This document shows, piece by piece, positions 17,218 to 26,000 of a stretch of DNA of 64,000 nt; positions within the stretch are counted from its first letter, which is position 1, and each line of letters starts with the position of its first letter. The stretch lies in NCBI RefSeq assembly GCF_001613125.1, contig NZ_BDBT01000002.1, forward strand, positions 124,001 through 188,000, written 5' to 3'. This stretch comes from Nocardia shimofusensis NBRC 100134. Its GTDB lineage: Bacteria > Actinomycetota > Actinomycetes > Mycobacteriales > Mycobacteriaceae. A program made the translations under genes and the position numbers. Below the pieces are notes generated by a model, which saw only the letters and a program-made list of their open reading frames with translations, ran no database searches and was not told the DNA's origin.

Positions 17218-17586
17218 GAGACCAGTCTGACCGTACCGACTGAGAGCCGACTGAGAGGGGCCGTGCGACACGCCGCCGAGCCGGTTCCGCGACCGACACG
17301 CCGGTCCGGACGGGATGACCAGCGACTTTCGCGGCAAACCCGCGCGAGACCCGGACGCGCGCTCGAGGAGGTCTCCTCGTTTCGCTGCGAAAGCCGTTAG
17401 CGGCGGGCATATTAGAGAATAATCGAGCCGCATGCCCCGGATTGCCGTTACAAGTCAGGCACGGTATGTTCCCTGCGGTAAAAACAAGACCTCGAGTTGG
17501 TTCTCAACGGGTTGGTTCCGAGACTTATGCTGAACAGCCGCTGACCATCCCGGGGAACCCGCGCGGAGTGGAGGCGACGGAAGCGG
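17218..17586. other. Divergent regulatory interval mprA / conservon kinase
   Basis: 370 bp between divergently transcribed mprA and the conservon kinase. The mprA-proximal side carries the tandem 11-bp repeat listed separately. The kinase-proximal side is relatively AT-rich around 17400-17540 and probably contains its promoter. I see no gene. Confidence 0.6.
17236..17257 (-). promoter_or_regulatory. Candidate MprA box (two 11-bp direct repeats)
   Basis: Two perfect adjacent copies of CCGACTGAGAG (read on minus: CTCTCAGTCGG) sit 19-40 bases upstream of the mprA ATG. OmpR-family regulators bind direct repeats spaced one helical turn (about 11 bp), and the mycobacterial MprA site is two loosely conserved direct half-sites upstream of mprA. 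The placement suggests autoregulation. One similar half-site (TCTCAGTTCG on minus) lies ahead of pepD near 14936-14946. Confidence 0.65.
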
Positions 17587-20466
17587 ATGGATGCAACACC
17601 GCGTTCCCGGCAATTCAGCTTGTCGAACTGGCCAGTCACCCGCAAGGTCGGGATCGTGCTACTGCTGCCGGTGGTGCTCGCATCGACCTTCGCGGCGTTG
17701 CGCATCAACGACGAGCTCTCACTGATCTCCCAGCTCGACGCGGCGACCGGTCAGGCTCAGCTGGTGCGCCCGATGCTCGAATTCGGCGCATCGGCCGAGC
17801 AATTGGCGATCGCCGCGGTCACCGCCGATCCGGCGCGCAATCCTGATCCCGCCACCGACGAGGCGGCGGCGAAGTTCGACCAGGCCGCCGCCGACCTGGA
17901 GACGGCCCTGCGCTCGGTCGAGGCCGACAACGTCACCGAGGAGCTCTCCGCGGCCATCGCCGCGGGCCGGGTCATGCGCAACGGCCTGCGCGGCAGCTCG
18001 CCGGTGACGATCGCCGAACAGGTCGGTCAGGTCGGCGACCGGATCATCGCCGCCACCGCGGTGTCGAACTCGCTGGAAGAGGTCACGATCCAGCGGTACT
18101 TCCTGCAGCTGGGCCTGATCGCCAACAAGCGCCGCCTGCTGACGCAGGAACACATCATGGTGGCCTTCGCCGACGCCAACCCGGCGAGCCGGGCGAACAT
18201 CCTGACGATGCTCGGCGCGGAGATGGTGCTCATCAACGTCTACGCCTACCTGAGCCCGGAGTCGGCGACCAACGCCGACGTCCTGCTCGAGGCGGTGCAG
18301 ACCCGTATCGGCGCGCTCGGCCAGAACACCGGCAGCCTGTCGGACAACGAGGTCGTCTACGACTCGTTGCGCCGCAGCACGGCGGCCTACACCGAGGCCA
18401 CCGGAACGCTGCTCGACCTGGTCGACCGCTCGCTGGCGGATCGGACCGCCGAACTGCGCGGCGTGGTGCTGCGCGATATCGCGATCGTGGTCACGACCCT
18501 GCTGGCCGGCCTCGCGCTCGCCCTCGCGGTCGCCCGCTCGCTGGTGGTGCCGATTCGCCGCCTGCGCCACGGCGCACTGCAAGTCGCCCACGTCGACCTG
18601 CCCAACGAGCTCGAGGTGGTGCGCTCCGGCGGCGCCACCCCGGAACCGACCCGCGTCGAGGTGCACACCACCGAGGAGATCGGCCAGCTCGCCCGAGCCG
18701 TCGACGACATCCACGGCGCCGCGCTCCACCTGGCCGCCGAACAGGCCCGTCTGCGCCTGCAGATCGGCAGCATGTTCGAGACCCTCTCCCGGCGCAGCCA
18801 GTCCCTCGTGGAGCAGCAGCTCTCGCTCATCGAGGAACTCGAGCACGACGAGGACGATTCGGGTCGGCTGCAGAGCCTGTTCCGCCTCGACCACCTCGCC
18901 ACCCGCATGCGCCGCAACGGCGACAACCTGCTGGTCCTGGCGGGTACCGCGCTGCGCCGCGGCCATCTGCCGCCGGTGCCGCTGTCGGACATGCTCTGGA
19001 GCGCGGTCTCGCAGGTCGAGGACTACCAGCGTGTCGAGATCGGCGCCGCGCCCGACGGCGTGGTGCCCGGCGAGCCCGCCGTCGACATCGAGCACCTGCT
19101 CGCCGAGCTGATCGACAACGCGCTGCGCTACTCGCCGCCCACCACTTCGGTGGCGGTGTCGGTGGCCCGTTCGGTCGACGGCGGCTACCTCATCGAGATC
19201 ATGGACCGCGGCCTGGGCATGTCGGCCGAGGATCTGCAGACCGTCAACAGCCACCTCGCCTCCGGTGGTGAGGTCACCGTCGAAACCGCGCGCCGCATGG
19301 GTCTGTTCGTGGTGGGCCGACTGGCCAAGCGCCACAACATCACCGTCAACCTGCGCCGCACCTCGGCGATGACCCAGCAGCCCGGCATCACCGCCAGCGT
19401 GCACCTGCCCGGATCGCTGGTCACCGCGCTGCCGCCGAACGACAAGCACCCGAAGGAACTGCTCTCCCCGACTCCCTCGAAGTCCGAGCAGACCTCCTCC
19501 TACGACCTGCCCGGCTCGCCGGCGCCGCGGATCCTGCAGCCGGTGCCCAGCCCGGCCTCGGCCGAGCACGGTTCGCCCGCGGAGCCGGGTCCGCGCGGCG
19601 GCACCGGGAGCGGCCTGCCGCAGCGCCGCCCGGCCATCCGGGTGGCGCCCGGCCCCGATCGCGGTGGCGACCGCCCCGCGTCCGGCGGCTTCACCGAGGA
19701 GCCGCCGAAGGTCGACATGTGGGCCGAACCGGAGAGCTACGCCGATACCCCCGCCCCCGATTCCTTCCCGTCGGAGGCACAGGCTCAGGACTCCTACTCC
19801 TCGCAGGGCTATACCTCGCCGAGCTACTCCTCGCAGTCCTACGCGACCGAGACCTTCGAGCCCGCGCCGACCGGCGCGCAGTCCTCCGGGTCGCGCGGCA
19901 CCGCCGACTCGCATCCGACGGAGGTCTACTCCAGCTCGTCGGCGCGTCCCTTCGAGGCCTACCAGGGCGATCCGTACGTCACCGACGTCTACGTCCCCGG
20001 CGACCCGGTGCCGCAGCAGGTTCCGATCCCCCGGCACGAGCAGGACGTGCCCGCACCGAGCACGGCCTCGCAGACCACCTCGACCGGATTGCGTCCGGTC
20101 ACCACCGAATCGCCGACGCCGATCTACCAGCGCATGGTGTCGGAGTGGCTGGTGGAGCCCGCTTCCTCGGGCTCGGAGGCCGAGGACGACAAGGACGACG
20201 GCGCGGGCGGCGGCGAGTGGTCCGCGCCGGGCGACACCGGCTGGGCCGCGGCGGCCGAGGCCAGCAAGCCCACGGTGTCCGGCCGGACCAACGGCGGGCT
20301 GCCGATCCGCCGCCCCGGCGCCCAACTCGTGCCGGGCGGTCTCGCACCGGCCAACGAATCGAACGCGCGCGATCCGGAAGAGATCCGCAACAGTTTGACC
20401 AGGCATCTCAGCGGGGTCCGCAGTGGGCGGGCCGACGCCCAGTACAACGACGGAGGGCTCGAGTGA
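17587..20466 (+). CDS. Conservon sensor kinase (CvnA-like) with nitrate/nitrite-sensing-type domain
   Basis: A 959-residue membrane protein that heads a conservon. TM1 is [18 protein letters not shown] (about residues 21-38), followed by an extracytoplasmic NIT-type helical sensor region, TM2 near 298-320, a HAMP-like linker, a helical segment ([18 protein letters not shown]) and an HATPase domain with DNALRYSPP and DRGLGMS. A strong classical phosphoacceptor His box is not obvious, as in other CvnA proteins. The last ~300 residues are disordered and rich in Ser/Tyr/Pro ([17 protein letters not shown]). The stop overlaps the roadblock gene start (GTGA). Confidence 0.88.
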   Translation: MDATPRSRQFSLSNWPVTRKVGIVLLLPVVLASTFAALRINDELSLISQLDAATGQAQLVRPMLEFGASAEQLAIAAVTADPARNPDPATDEAAAKFDQAAADLETALRSVEADNVTEELSAAIAAGRVMRNGLRGSSPVTIAEQVGQVGDRIIAATAVSNSLEEVTIQRYFLQLGLIANKRRLLTQEHIMVAFADANPASRANILTMLGAEMVLINVYAYLSPESATNADVLLEAVQTRIGALGQNTGSLSDNEVVYDSLRRSTAAYTEATGTLLDLVDRSLADRTAELRGVVLRDIAIVVTTLLAGLALALAVARSLVVPIRRLRHGALQVAHVDLPNELEVVRSGGATPEPTRVEVHTTEEIGQLARAVDDIHGAALHLAAEQARLRLQIGSMFETLSRRSQSLVEQQLSLIEELEHDEDDSGRLQSLFRLDHLATRMRRNGDNLLVLAGTALRRGHLPPVPLSDMLWSAVSQVEDYQRVEIGAAPDGVVPGEPAVDIEHLLAELIDNALRYSPPTTSVAVSVARSVDGGYLIEIMDRGLGMSAEDLQTVNSHLASGGEVTVETARRMGLFVVGRLAKRHNITVNLRRTSAMTQQPGITASVHLPGSLVTALPPNDKHPKELLSPTPSKSEQTSSYDLPGSPAPRILQPVPSPASAEHGSPAEPGPRGGTGSGLPQRRPAIRVAPGPDRGGDRPASGGFTEEPPKVDMWAEPESYADTPAPDSFPSEAQAQDSYSSQGYTSPSYSSQSYATETFEPAPTGAQSSGSRGTADSHPTEVYSSSSARPFEAYQGDPYVTDVYVPGDPVPQQVPIPRHEQDVPAPSTASQTTSTGLRPVTTESPTPIYQRMVSEWLVEPASSGSEAEDDKDDGAGGGEWSAPGDTGWAAAAEASKPTVSGRTNGGLPIRRPGAQLVPGGLAPANESNARDPEEIRNSLTRHLSGVRSGRADAQYNDGGLE

Positions 20467-20873
20467 CCGAGAAACCAAGCACCACAACGGACGAGAACCT
20501 GAACTGGCTGGTCACCCGCTTCACCAGGGACGTGCCCGGGGTCACCCACGCGGTGCTGGTTTCCGCCGACGGCCTGCTCCAGGCGACCAGTCCGCACCTG
20601 CCCGCCGATCGTGCCGAGCAGTTGGCCGCGGTGACCGCCGGTCTGGCGAGCCTGTCCGCCGGCGCGGCCCAGCTGTTCAACGGCGGCAAGGTGATGCAGT
20701 CCATCGTGGACATGCAGCGCGGGTACCTGCTGGTGATGACGGTCGGCAACGGTTCGCACCTGGCGGTGCTGGCCAACAAGACCCACGACATCGGACGGAT
20801 CGGTTACGAGATGGCGCTGCTCGTCGACCGGGTCGGCTCGGTGGTCCAGGCGACCGCGCGCAGCGCCGTCTGA
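20463..20873 (+). CDS. Roadblock/LC7 domain protein (CvnB-like)
   Basis: A 136-residue protein of the roadblock/longin fold: [26 protein letters not shown], then [29 protein letters not shown]. In conservons and MglAB-like systems such proteins regulate the partner small GTPase. GTG 20463 overlaps the kinase stop, so translation is coupled. It is the second gene of the kinase-roadblock-DUF742-GTPase set. Confidence 0.92.
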   Translation: MTEKPSTTTDENLNWLVTRFTRDVPGVTHAVLVSADGLLQATSPHLPADRAEQLAAVTAGLASLSAGAAQLFNGGKVMQSIVDMQRGYLLVMTVGNGSHLAVLANKTHDIGRIGYEMALLVDRVGSVVQATARSAV

Positions 20874-20880
20874 GAGTGGC

Positions 20881-21255
20881 ATGTCCACCCCATCCGGCGG
20901 GGGGCCGGGTATACCGCCTACCCGAGTCCGCCCATACGCGTTGACCTCGGGCCGAACCGAACCCGCGGTCGACCTTCCCCTGGAGGCGGTCATCGAGACC
21001 ATCTCCTACACTGCCCATCTCGAATGGCCGGTCGGCGATATTCGCACCGATATCGTCAGGCTGGGCACCGCGCGTCTGTCGGTCGCCGAGATCACCGCCA
21101 AACTTCAGCGTCCGCTGGGTCTGGTGCGCGTCGTGATCGGAGATCTCGTCGTCGCTGGAACGTTGCGTGTGCATTGGACCCTGAGTGACCAGGCGAGCTA
21201 TGACGAGCGCCTGTCCCTGATGGAGAGGACATTGCGTGGACTCCGCGCCCTATAA
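20881..21255 (+). CDS. DUF742 protein (CvnC-like)
   Basis: A 124-residue protein with the DUF742 pattern: an N-terminal VRPYALTSGRTEP block and a C-terminal winged-helix-like half (RLSVAEITAKLQRPLGLVRVVIGDLV). DUF742 proteins occur in conservons, between roadblock and GTPase genes, and their molecular role is not settled. The gene starts 7 bp after the roadblock stop and overlaps the GTPase start by 20 bases, consistent with strict co-translation. Confidence 0.9.
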   Translation: MSTPSGGGPGIPPTRVRPYALTSGRTEPAVDLPLEAVIETISYTAHLEWPVGDIRTDIVRLGTARLSVAEITAKLQRPLGLVRVVIGDLVVAGTLRVHWTLSDQASYDERLSLMERTLRGLRAL

Positions 21256-21868
21256 CCCCACGCCGTTCGGCGGCACGGCGCCGCAGGACAACCGCACCGC
21301 CTCGACCAAGATCGTCGTCGCGGGTGGTTTCGGCGCGGGCAAGACCACCTTCGTCGGCGCCGTCTCGGAGATCGTGCCGTTGCGCACCGAGGCGATGGTG
21401 ACGGGGTTCTCCGACGGCATCGACGACCTCGCCGCGACCCCCGGCAAAGAGACCACCACGGTCGCGATGGATTTCGGTCGCATCATGCTGCCGGGCAACT
21501 TGACGCTGTATCTGTTCGGCACCCCGGGCCAGCGCCGGTTCTGGTTCATGTGGGACGACTTGATCCGCGGCGCCATCGGCGCGGTGGTGCTGGTCGACAC
21601 CCGGCGAATCGAGGACAGCTTCGCGGCGGTCGACTTCTTCGAGGCCCGCGGCCTGCCGTTCCTGGTGGCGGTCAACCGGTTCCCCGATGCCCCGCGCTTC
21701 CCGGTAGCCGAACTGCGCGAAGCGCTCTCGGTGCGCCCGATCGTGCCGATCGTCGACATCGACGCGCGCAATGCGATGGAAGTACGCCAGTCGCTGGCGG
21801 CGGTGACCGAGTACGCGATCCAGCGTCTGGCCGCGCAGCAGCGGGAACAGCCGGTCGGACAGGCGTGA
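21236..21868 (+). CDS. Conservon small GTPase (CvnD-like)
   Basis: A 210-residue Ras-like GTPase: G1/P-loop GGFGAGKTTFVG, G3-type LFGTPGQRRFWFMW, and a late AVNRFPDAP in place of the NKxD box (NRFP). This altered specificity motif is usual in the conservon/MglA-like GTPase family. In the model it is switched by the roadblock and DUF742 partners downstream of the kinase. GTG 21236 overlaps the preceding gene by 20 bases. Confidence 0.92.
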   Translation: MDSAPYNPTPFGGTAPQDNRTASTKIVVAGGFGAGKTTFVGAVSEIVPLRTEAMVTGFSDGIDDLAATPGKETTTVAMDFGRIMLPGNLTLYLFGTPGQRRFWFMWDDLIRGAIGAVVLVDTRRIEDSFAAVDFFEARGLPFLVAVNRFPDAPRFPVAELREALSVRPIVPIVDIDARNAMEVRQSLAAVTEYAIQRLAAQQREQPVGQA

Positions 21869-21881
21869 GGGTGCTGTCGCG

Positions 21882-22703
21882 GTGAGCTATTTCTCCATGG
21901 GCTATTGGGTCCTCGGCCTGGCGGCGCTGGTCTCCACGGTCGGCGCCCTGGTCGGCTTGATCTGCGTGCGGCAGTCGACACATTCGGTGACCCAGAAATT
22001 CCGGCTGGTCTGGCAGGTCGCGGCGGCGGTCTGTCTGGGCGGTGTCGGCACCTGGCTGGCGGTCTTCATCTCGATGCTCGGCGTGGCCCCCACCGACGAC
22101 GGCCTGATCCGCTACGAATCCACCCGGCTGGTCACGGCGGGCGTGATCGCGGTGGTCGCCGTGCTCGCCGCGCTGCTGGTGCTCGGGATGCAGGCCGACC
22201 TGCCGCGCCTGGCCGCCGCCGGTCTGATCATGGGCCTGGGCACCACGGGGATGATGTACGTGGCGATGAACGGCGTCCATGTCCGCGGGTCGGTGCGCAC
22301 CGCGTGGTGGGCGGTGCTGGTGGCCGCGGTGATCGCGATCGGCATCGCCACTGCCACCCTGTGGTTCATCCTGCGGCGCACGCCGATCCGGGTGCTGATC
22401 GCCGCCGCGGTGCTGTTCGCGGTGGGCACGCTGGGCATGCACTACGTGCGTCTGGCCGGGATGGCGATCGAACTCGACGAGAGCATCGCCCGCCCGCCCG
22501 GCGACGACCTGTTCGGCTTCCTGGTCCCGATGTTCGTGCTCGGCATGCTCTCGCTCGCGGTGCCGATCACCGCGGTACTGGTGGCGCCGGACCGGCGCCT
22601 GCGGACCGCGCCCACCCCCGCGTCCACCGCCACGCCCGGCACCGGACCGTCGGGGGCCTTCGACGCGGGCGAGACGATGGTGATCGGCACCCCCCGCTTC
22701 TAG
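21882..22703 (+). CDS. MHYT-domain integral membrane protein
   Basis: A 273-residue membrane protein with about seven hydrophobic segments. Three short motifs recur in the MHYT manner: M-M-Y-V-A-M-N (GTTGMMYVAMNGV), M-H-Y-V (GTLGMHYVRLAGMA) and an N-terminal equivalent (WLAVFISMLG). MHYT domains are proposed metal/gas-sensing membrane modules. GTG 21882 lies 13 bp after the GTPase stop, so this looks like a fifth member of the conservon transcript, in the place where Streptomyces conservons often carry a cytochrome P450. Confidence 0.8.
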   Translation: MSYFSMGYWVLGLAALVSTVGALVGLICVRQSTHSVTQKFRLVWQVAAAVCLGGVGTWLAVFISMLGVAPTDDGLIRYESTRLVTAGVIAVVAVLAALLVLGMQADLPRLAAAGLIMGLGTTGMMYVAMNGVHVRGSVRTAWWAVLVAAVIAIGIATATLWFILRRTPIRVLIAAAVLFAVGTLGMHYVRLAGMAIELDESIARPPGDDLFGFLVPMFVLGMLSLAVPITAVLVAPDRRLRTAPTPASTATPGTGPSGAFDAGETMVIGTPRF

Positions 22704-22748
22704 GATCTCGTGCGCTACCGTCAGCCCTGCCAGGAGAGAGGAACCGAT

Positions 22749-23171
22749 GTGACGCCGGAGCAGGACGCCGTGCTGCGCGACATCCAGGTTCAATTGCGCG
22801 GGCCCAGCCTGGCCGGCTGGCCGCAGCTCGGCGTCGACGCCGAGGGCAGGGCCCGCTCACTGGTGGACGGGCTGGCGGCGGCACTGCGCCGGATCGAGGA
22901 CCTGACCGCGGAAACCGCCGAATTGCGCGCGCAGATCGCCGAGCTGCGGACCGAGATCAGCGAATTGGAGGCCGGTGCGGCCGATCTCGCCGATCAGGTG
23001 CAGCGCTCGCAGGGCAAGAGCCTGCCGTGGCCGCTGTCGCTGATCGAGGGTCCGGTGGAGCTGATCGTGGCTCAGCTGGCCCGGCTGGAAGCGCTGCTGG
23101 CCGAACGGCCGCCCGCTTCCGAACAGCTGAGTCTGCCGTGTCGGCCGGGCGAGCGCGATGGGTCACGCTGA
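22749..23171 (+). CDS. Coiled-coil protein of unknown function
   Basis: A 140-residue protein started at GTG 22749 (VTPEQDAVLRD) behind GGAGAGAGGAACC. The centre (RIEDLTAETAELRAQIAELRTEISELEAGAADLADQV) is a clean heptad coiled coil, followed by a conserved-looking SLPWPLSLIEGPVELIVAQLARLEALL amphipathic segment. I do not recognise a family. It follows the MHYT gene by 45 bp on the same strand and ends at a strong hairpin, so it may be the last gene of the conservon transcript. Confidence 0.65.
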   Translation: MTPEQDAVLRDIQVQLRGPSLAGWPQLGVDAEGRARSLVDGLAAALRRIEDLTAETAELRAQIAELRTEISELEAGAADLADQVQRSQGKSLPWPLSLIEGPVELIVAQLARLEALLAERPPASEQLSLPCRPGERDGSR

Positions 23172-23274
23172 CCGGAACGGGAATTCGCCGGAGCAGGAGA
23201 TCATCCGGCAATGAGCCGGGTCGACCGGGAGTTCTTCCGGGAATCCCGGAAGATCGCCAGAAGTTTGGCGATGA

Positions 23275-23302
23275 GCGGGTTCTCCAGAACAGGAGAACCC
23301 GC
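23275..23302 (+). terminator. Hairpin after the coiled-coil gene
   Basis: 11-bp perfect arms GCGGGTTCTCC / GGAGAACCCGC with a 6-base loop, about 100 bp past the stop. Confidence 0.65.
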
Positions 23303-23506
23303 CCTCGATGGATGAATGTACTCCGTTGCGCCGAGGAAAGCAGCCGTTCACCGAGAATTTCTTCTTCGAAAGAGTTTCGGCGCGAGCATCTTTCGATCAT
23401 CGGCTATCTCGGGGCAAGCGCATGCGAAGTGTTTCGGCCGATGCCTCATCACCTCGCCGTTGCCATCCGTTTGCCGCGCGCCTCGGTCCCCGCGCCGCAG
23501 ACATGC

Positions 23507-23540
23507 GAGCGGGGTGGGTTCCGGCGAACCCACCCCGCTC
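23507..23540 (-). terminator. Hairpin after the CobW-L31-L32 operon
   Basis: 14-bp perfect arms GAGCGGGGTGGGTT / AACCCACCCCGCTC with a 6-base loop, 34 bases past the rpmF stop. Confidence 0.75.
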
Positions 23541-23573
23541 CCCCTCATCGAAAACCCGGCGATTCCGGCGATC

Positions 23574-23747
23574 TCAGAGCCGTTCCGGGTCGATCAACCC
23601 CCGCCGCACCGCCGCCACCAGCCTGCGCGGCACACGATGGGTCACACCCGCCACCGTCACCGTGACCAGTTCCGGCGCCTTCGCCTTCCACTGCGACCGG
23701 CGACTGCGGGTATTCGACCGCGACATCCTGCGCTTCGGCACCGCCAT
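23574..23747 (-). CDS. rpmF: Ribosomal protein L32, zinc-independent form
   Basis: A 57-residue L32 with the family start [21 protein letters not shown]. The usual C-terminal CxxC pair is absent ([16 protein letters not shown]), so this is the cysteine-free form that replaces zinc-binding L32 under zinc starvation. It is the last gene of the cobW-rpmE2-rpmF unit, starting one base past the rpmE2 stop. Expression is expected to be Zur-repressed through the divergent promoter at 25.4 kb. Confidence 0.9.
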   Translation of the reverse strand: MAVPKRRMSRSNTRSRRSQWKAKAPELVTVTVAGVTHRVPRRLVAAVRRGLIDPERL

Positions 23748-23748
23748 C

Positions 23749-24015
23749 TCAGCCCTCCTTCCCGGCGCGCACCCGGCGGCCGTACTTGCGTTCGAACTTC
23801 TCCACCCGGCCCTGTGTGTCGAGCAGCCGCTGCGATCCGGTCCAGAACGGATGCGAATCCGAGGTCACGTCCACGACGATGAGCGGGTAGGTGTTCCCGT
23901 CGGTCCATGTCACGGTCCGCTGCGCGGTCGCGGTGGAACGGGTGAGGAACCGCTTGCCCGTGCTGGAGTCCTCGAACACCACAGGCCGATACTCGGGATG
24001 GATTCCTGATTTCAC
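23749..24015 (-). CDS. rpmE2: Ribosomal protein L31 type B (zinc-independent)
   Basis: An 88-residue type B L31: [28 protein letters not shown], then [34 protein letters not shown]. No cysteines are present, unlike zinc-binding L31. The GTG start (24015) overlaps the stop of the CobW-like gene as GTGA, so the two are translationally coupled. Such copies release zinc held by ribosomes during starvation. Confidence 0.93.
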   Translation of the reverse strand: MKSGIHPEYRPVVFEDSSTGKRFLTRSTATAQRTVTWTDGNTYPLIVVDVTSDSHPFWTGSQRLLDTQGRVEKFERKYGRRVRAGKEG

Positions 24016-25394
24016 TGCACTTCTCCTGTCCGGCCTTTCGGCCCTGGAATATTGCCGCGGTTGGCATCGTCGACCTGTTCGCCCAGGTCCTCGCACGGGT
24101 CGACGTGCCATTCACCGAAGGGGTCCTCCCACCGCGCCACCCGTTCCGGCGCGCGCTCCACCATGCGCATTTCGTCGTCGTCGACCAGCGCCCAGTGCAG
24201 CGCGGTCCGGATCTCGTCCGGGTCGGCGTCGCAGGTCAGCACCACCAGTTCGATGTGCCGATCGCCGAATCGCTCGTCCCAGCCGATCGCGGCCATCGCC
24301 CGCCGGGTCGGATCGGCCGCGGCGTAGTCCTCGGCGCTCATGGCGGCCAGCCACATACCCGCGCCGCCGACGCGCAGCCCCCCGCCCGCGGACTCCAGCC
24401 ACACCACCTCCTCGGGCTGGGTGGCCAGCCACACCCTGCCGCGCGCGCAGATCACACCGTCGAGCAGGACATCGAGAGCCTCGTGCAGGCGCGCCGGATG
24501 AAAGGGCCTGCGCGCGGAGAACTCCACGATCGTGACGCCGTGCTCGGGGGTCAACGGGGGCTGACCGCGCAGCAGCGGAGCGTGCGCGTCGAAGACGCGG
24601 CCGCGACGGGCATCTCCCGGAATGCGCGCGAGCAGATCACCGCTGAGCAGATCACCGCTGAGCACATCGTCCGCAGAGTCCGGTCCGTCGAGCCAGACGA
24701 CCGGCGCCGTGGGTGCCAGCCTGTCCAGCACCGCGGTCAGACGGCCGCGCTCGAGCGGGTCCGCCGGAGGCTCGGCGACGAGCACCGCGTCGGCGAATTC
24801 CACGGCGCCGACGGACAGTTGGGCGACGGTGCGTTCGTCGTCGTCGACGACGGTGCGTTCGCCGTCGTCCGCGGCCGCCGATCCACGCTCGGCGACGGTC
24901 TCGTCGCCGGTGGCGTCCGCGAGCCAGCGCTCACCGTCCAGGCAGGCGAGCACGGCCTCGACACGCACATTGCGGGCGGCGGGCCCGTCCACACGCCCGT
25001 GCACTCCGGTCACCACCGTGTCGGCGATGGCGCCGCAGATCGCTTCGGCCTCGAAGGCCGGATCGAGAGCGAGCACGATCCGATCCACCGAATCGCGGGC
25101 GGAGAGTGTGCACAGCAGCGGGAGCAGATCGGCGCGCAGCGTGCAGGACACACAGCAGTGCGCCAGTTCTAGCACCGTGCGGCTCTCGCGGCCCTCGGTG
25201 GTCAGCGTGCGGCGCACGACCCCTTCGCGCAGTTCGCGCAGATCATGGCGGACGACGACTGTTCTTTCCGCTCGCCCCAGCGTGGCAGCCAACCGGCGCA
25301 CGGCGGCCTCGGCGCGGCCGGGCGGACTCGTGAGCAGCAACACCGGGGTACGGCGATCAGGATCGCCGATCTGCGGGGCGGAATCGAGCGGCAC
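24012..25394 (-). CDS. CobW/COG0523-like protein of the Zur regulon, P-loop degenerate
   Basis: A 460-residue CobW-related protein. The metal-binding CxCC-type motif appears as CCVSC (residues 80-84), and the C-terminal CobW domain includes FDAHAPLL and [12 protein letters not shown] with a [10 protein letters not shown] segment. The N-terminal P-loop that COG0523 GTPases carry (GxxGxGKT) is replaced by [13 protein letters not shown], so GTP hydrolysis is doubtful. Homologues accompany zinc-independent ribosomal proteins in mycobacteria, suggesting a zinc-allocation role. GTG 25394 is chosen because it sits 13 bases past a Zur-like box; the upstream open frame is promoter sequence. Confidence 0.82.
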   Translation of the reverse strand: MPLDSAPQIGDPDRRTPVLLLTSPPGRAEAAVRRLAATLGRAERTVVVRHDLRELREGVVRRTLTTEGRESRTVLELAHCCVSCTLRADLLPLLCTLSARDSVDRIVLALDPAFEAEAICGAIADTVVTGVHGRVDGPAARNVRVEAVLACLDGERWLADATGDETVAERGSAAADDGERTVVDDDERTVAQLSVGAVEFADAVLVAEPPADPLERGRLTAVLDRLAPTAPVVWLDGPDSADDVLSGDLLSGDLLARIPGDARRGRVFDAHAPLLRGQPPLTPEHGVTIVEFSARRPFHPARLHEALDVLLDGVICARGRVWLATQPEEVVWLESAGGGLRVGGAGMWLAAMSAEDYAAADPTRRAMAAIGWDERFGDRHIELVVLTCDADPDEIRTALHWALVDDDEMRMVERAPERVARWEDPFGEWHVDPCEDLGEQVDDANRGNIPGPKGRTGEVQ

Positions 25395-25407
25395 CGGGAG
25401 CCCCTTT

Positions 25408-25422
25408 CGATAACGATTGTCA
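25408..25422 (-). promoter_or_regulatory. Zur-like box upstream of the CobW gene
   Basis: CGATAACGATTGTCA matches the actinobacterial Zur palindrome TGAnAATnATTnTCA at 10 of its 12 defined positions, and lies 13 bases upstream of the CobW start. Zur with zinc would block this promoter. Confidence 0.7.
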
Positions 25423-25462
25423 TTTCGGTCGCCGCCAGCGTACAGTGCCCCACGGTCGTTGT

Positions 25463-25477
25463 CGAAAATGATTACCA
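25463..25477 (+). promoter_or_regulatory. Zur-like box upstream of L28
   Basis: CGAAAATGATTACCA matches TGAnAATnATTnTCA at 10 of 12 defined positions and lies 22 bases upstream of the L28 ATG. Together with the other box it gives each divergent transcript its own operator. Confidence 0.72.
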
Positions 25478-25499
25478 ACAAACGGAGGAGACCCCGGAC

Positions 25500-25736
25500 A
25501 TGTCCGCCCACTGCCAGGTCACCGGACGCAAGCCCGGCTTCGGCAAGTCCGTCTCGCACTCACACGTACGGACCAGCCGGCGCTGGGATCCCAACATCCA
25601 GCGCAAGACCTACTTCCTGCCCAGCGAAGGCAGGCGCGTCACGCTGACCGTGTCCGCCAAGGGCATCAAGACCATCGACCGCGACGGGATCGAGGCCGTG
25701 GTCGCACGCCTGCGCGCCCGCGGCGAGAAGATCTGA
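25500..25736 (+). CDS. rpmB: Ribosomal protein L28, zinc-independent form
   Basis: A 78-residue L28: [20 protein letters not shown] then [20 protein letters not shown]. In zinc-binding L28 the N-terminus has CxxC (C-D-V-C); here the second cysteine is replaced (C-Q-V-T), leaving one. First gene of the L28-L33-S14-S18 transcript, with GGAGGAG upstream of ATG 25500. Predicted to be Zur-repressed. Confidence 0.93.
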   Translation: MSAHCQVTGRKPGFGKSVSHSHVRTSRRWDPNIQRKTYFLPSEGRRVTLTVSAKGIKTIDRDGIEAVVARLRARGEKI

Positions 25737-25747
25737 GGAGCGCCGAA

Positions 25748-25918
25748 GTGGCATCGAAATCCACCGAACTACGCCCCATCGTCAAGCTGAAATCCACAGC
25801 GGGCACGGGCTACACCTACGTCACCCGCAAGAACAGGCGCAACGATCCGGACCGCATGGTGTTGCGCAAATACGATCCGGTCGTACGCAAGCACGTCGAC
25901 TTCCGCGAGGAGCGCTGA
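25748..25918 (+). CDS. rpmG: Ribosomal protein L33, zinc-independent form
   Basis: A 56-residue L33 starting at GTG 25748 ([31 protein letters not shown]). The two CxxC pairs of zinc-binding L33 are absent. The end reads [16 protein letters not shown], and the TGA stop shares its last base with the ATG of a 13-codon mini-ORF (TGATG). The final 18 bases are the first part of a 41-bp tandem repeat that continues into S14. Confidence 0.93.
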   Translation: MASKSTELRPIVKLKSTAGTGYTYVTRKNRRNDPDRMVLRKYDPVVRKHVDFREER

Positions 25919-25996
25919 TGGTCCAGCAGCTTGAAACAGCTTTCCGCGAGGAGCGCTGATGGTCCAGCAGTCCGAGACAGCCTTCCGCGAGGAGCA
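25901..25996 (+). repeat. 41-bp tandem duplication at the L33/S14 junction
   Basis: Two 41-bp units (25901-25941 and 25942-25982, 36 of 41 positions identical) and a third partial copy (from 25983). Each begins TTCCGCGAGGAGC: the end of L33 coding sequence and a GAGGAG ribosome site, followed by a stop/start overlap. The unit length equals 14 codons minus one base, so each copy makes a self-contained 13-residue frame joined by TGATG or TAGTG. Confidence 0.92.
25918..25959 (+). CDS. Mini-ORF 1 (13 residues) in the C-minus ribosomal operon
   Basis: ATG 25918 shares its A with the L33 stop and encodes [13 protein letters not shown], ending in TGA 25957-25959. GAGGAG lies 5 bases upstream of the ATG. 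The C-terminal FREER repeats the last residues of L33, showing the origin by duplication. It may be a translated spacer that keeps ribosomes coupled from L33 to S14, or a by-product of the duplication; a peptide function is speculative. Confidence 0.45.
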   Translation: MVQQLETAFREER

Positions 25997-26000
25997 CTAG
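25959..26000 (+). CDS. Mini-ORF 2 (13 residues) in the C-minus ribosomal operon
   Basis: Encodes [13 protein letters not shown], starting at ATG 25959 (shared with the mini-ORF 1 stop) and ending at TAG 25998-26000, whose G begins the S14 GTG. Compared with mini-ORF 1, two codons differ only silently (GAA/GAG, GCT/GCC) and two residues change (Leu to Ser, Arg to His). The same GAGGAG site precedes the next start. Confidence 0.45.
   Translation: MVQQSETAFREEH

Larger units (their letters stand above)
23172..23573. other. Interval between convergent transcripts
   Basis: About 400 bp containing only the two terminator hairpins listed separately and a less GC-rich middle (23300-23500). Short open frames on both strands have no ribosome site or recognisable content, so no gene is called. 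Confidence 0.55.

Noticed and set aside
17719..20487. Very long antisense open frame opposite the conservon kinase
   Set aside because: High-GC shadow frame; the plus strand has clear kinase, HATPase and linker features.
24012..25394. Cobalamin biosynthesis role for the CobW-like gene
   Set aside because: No cob genes nearby, P-loop lost, and the setting is a Zur-type zinc-starvation locus.
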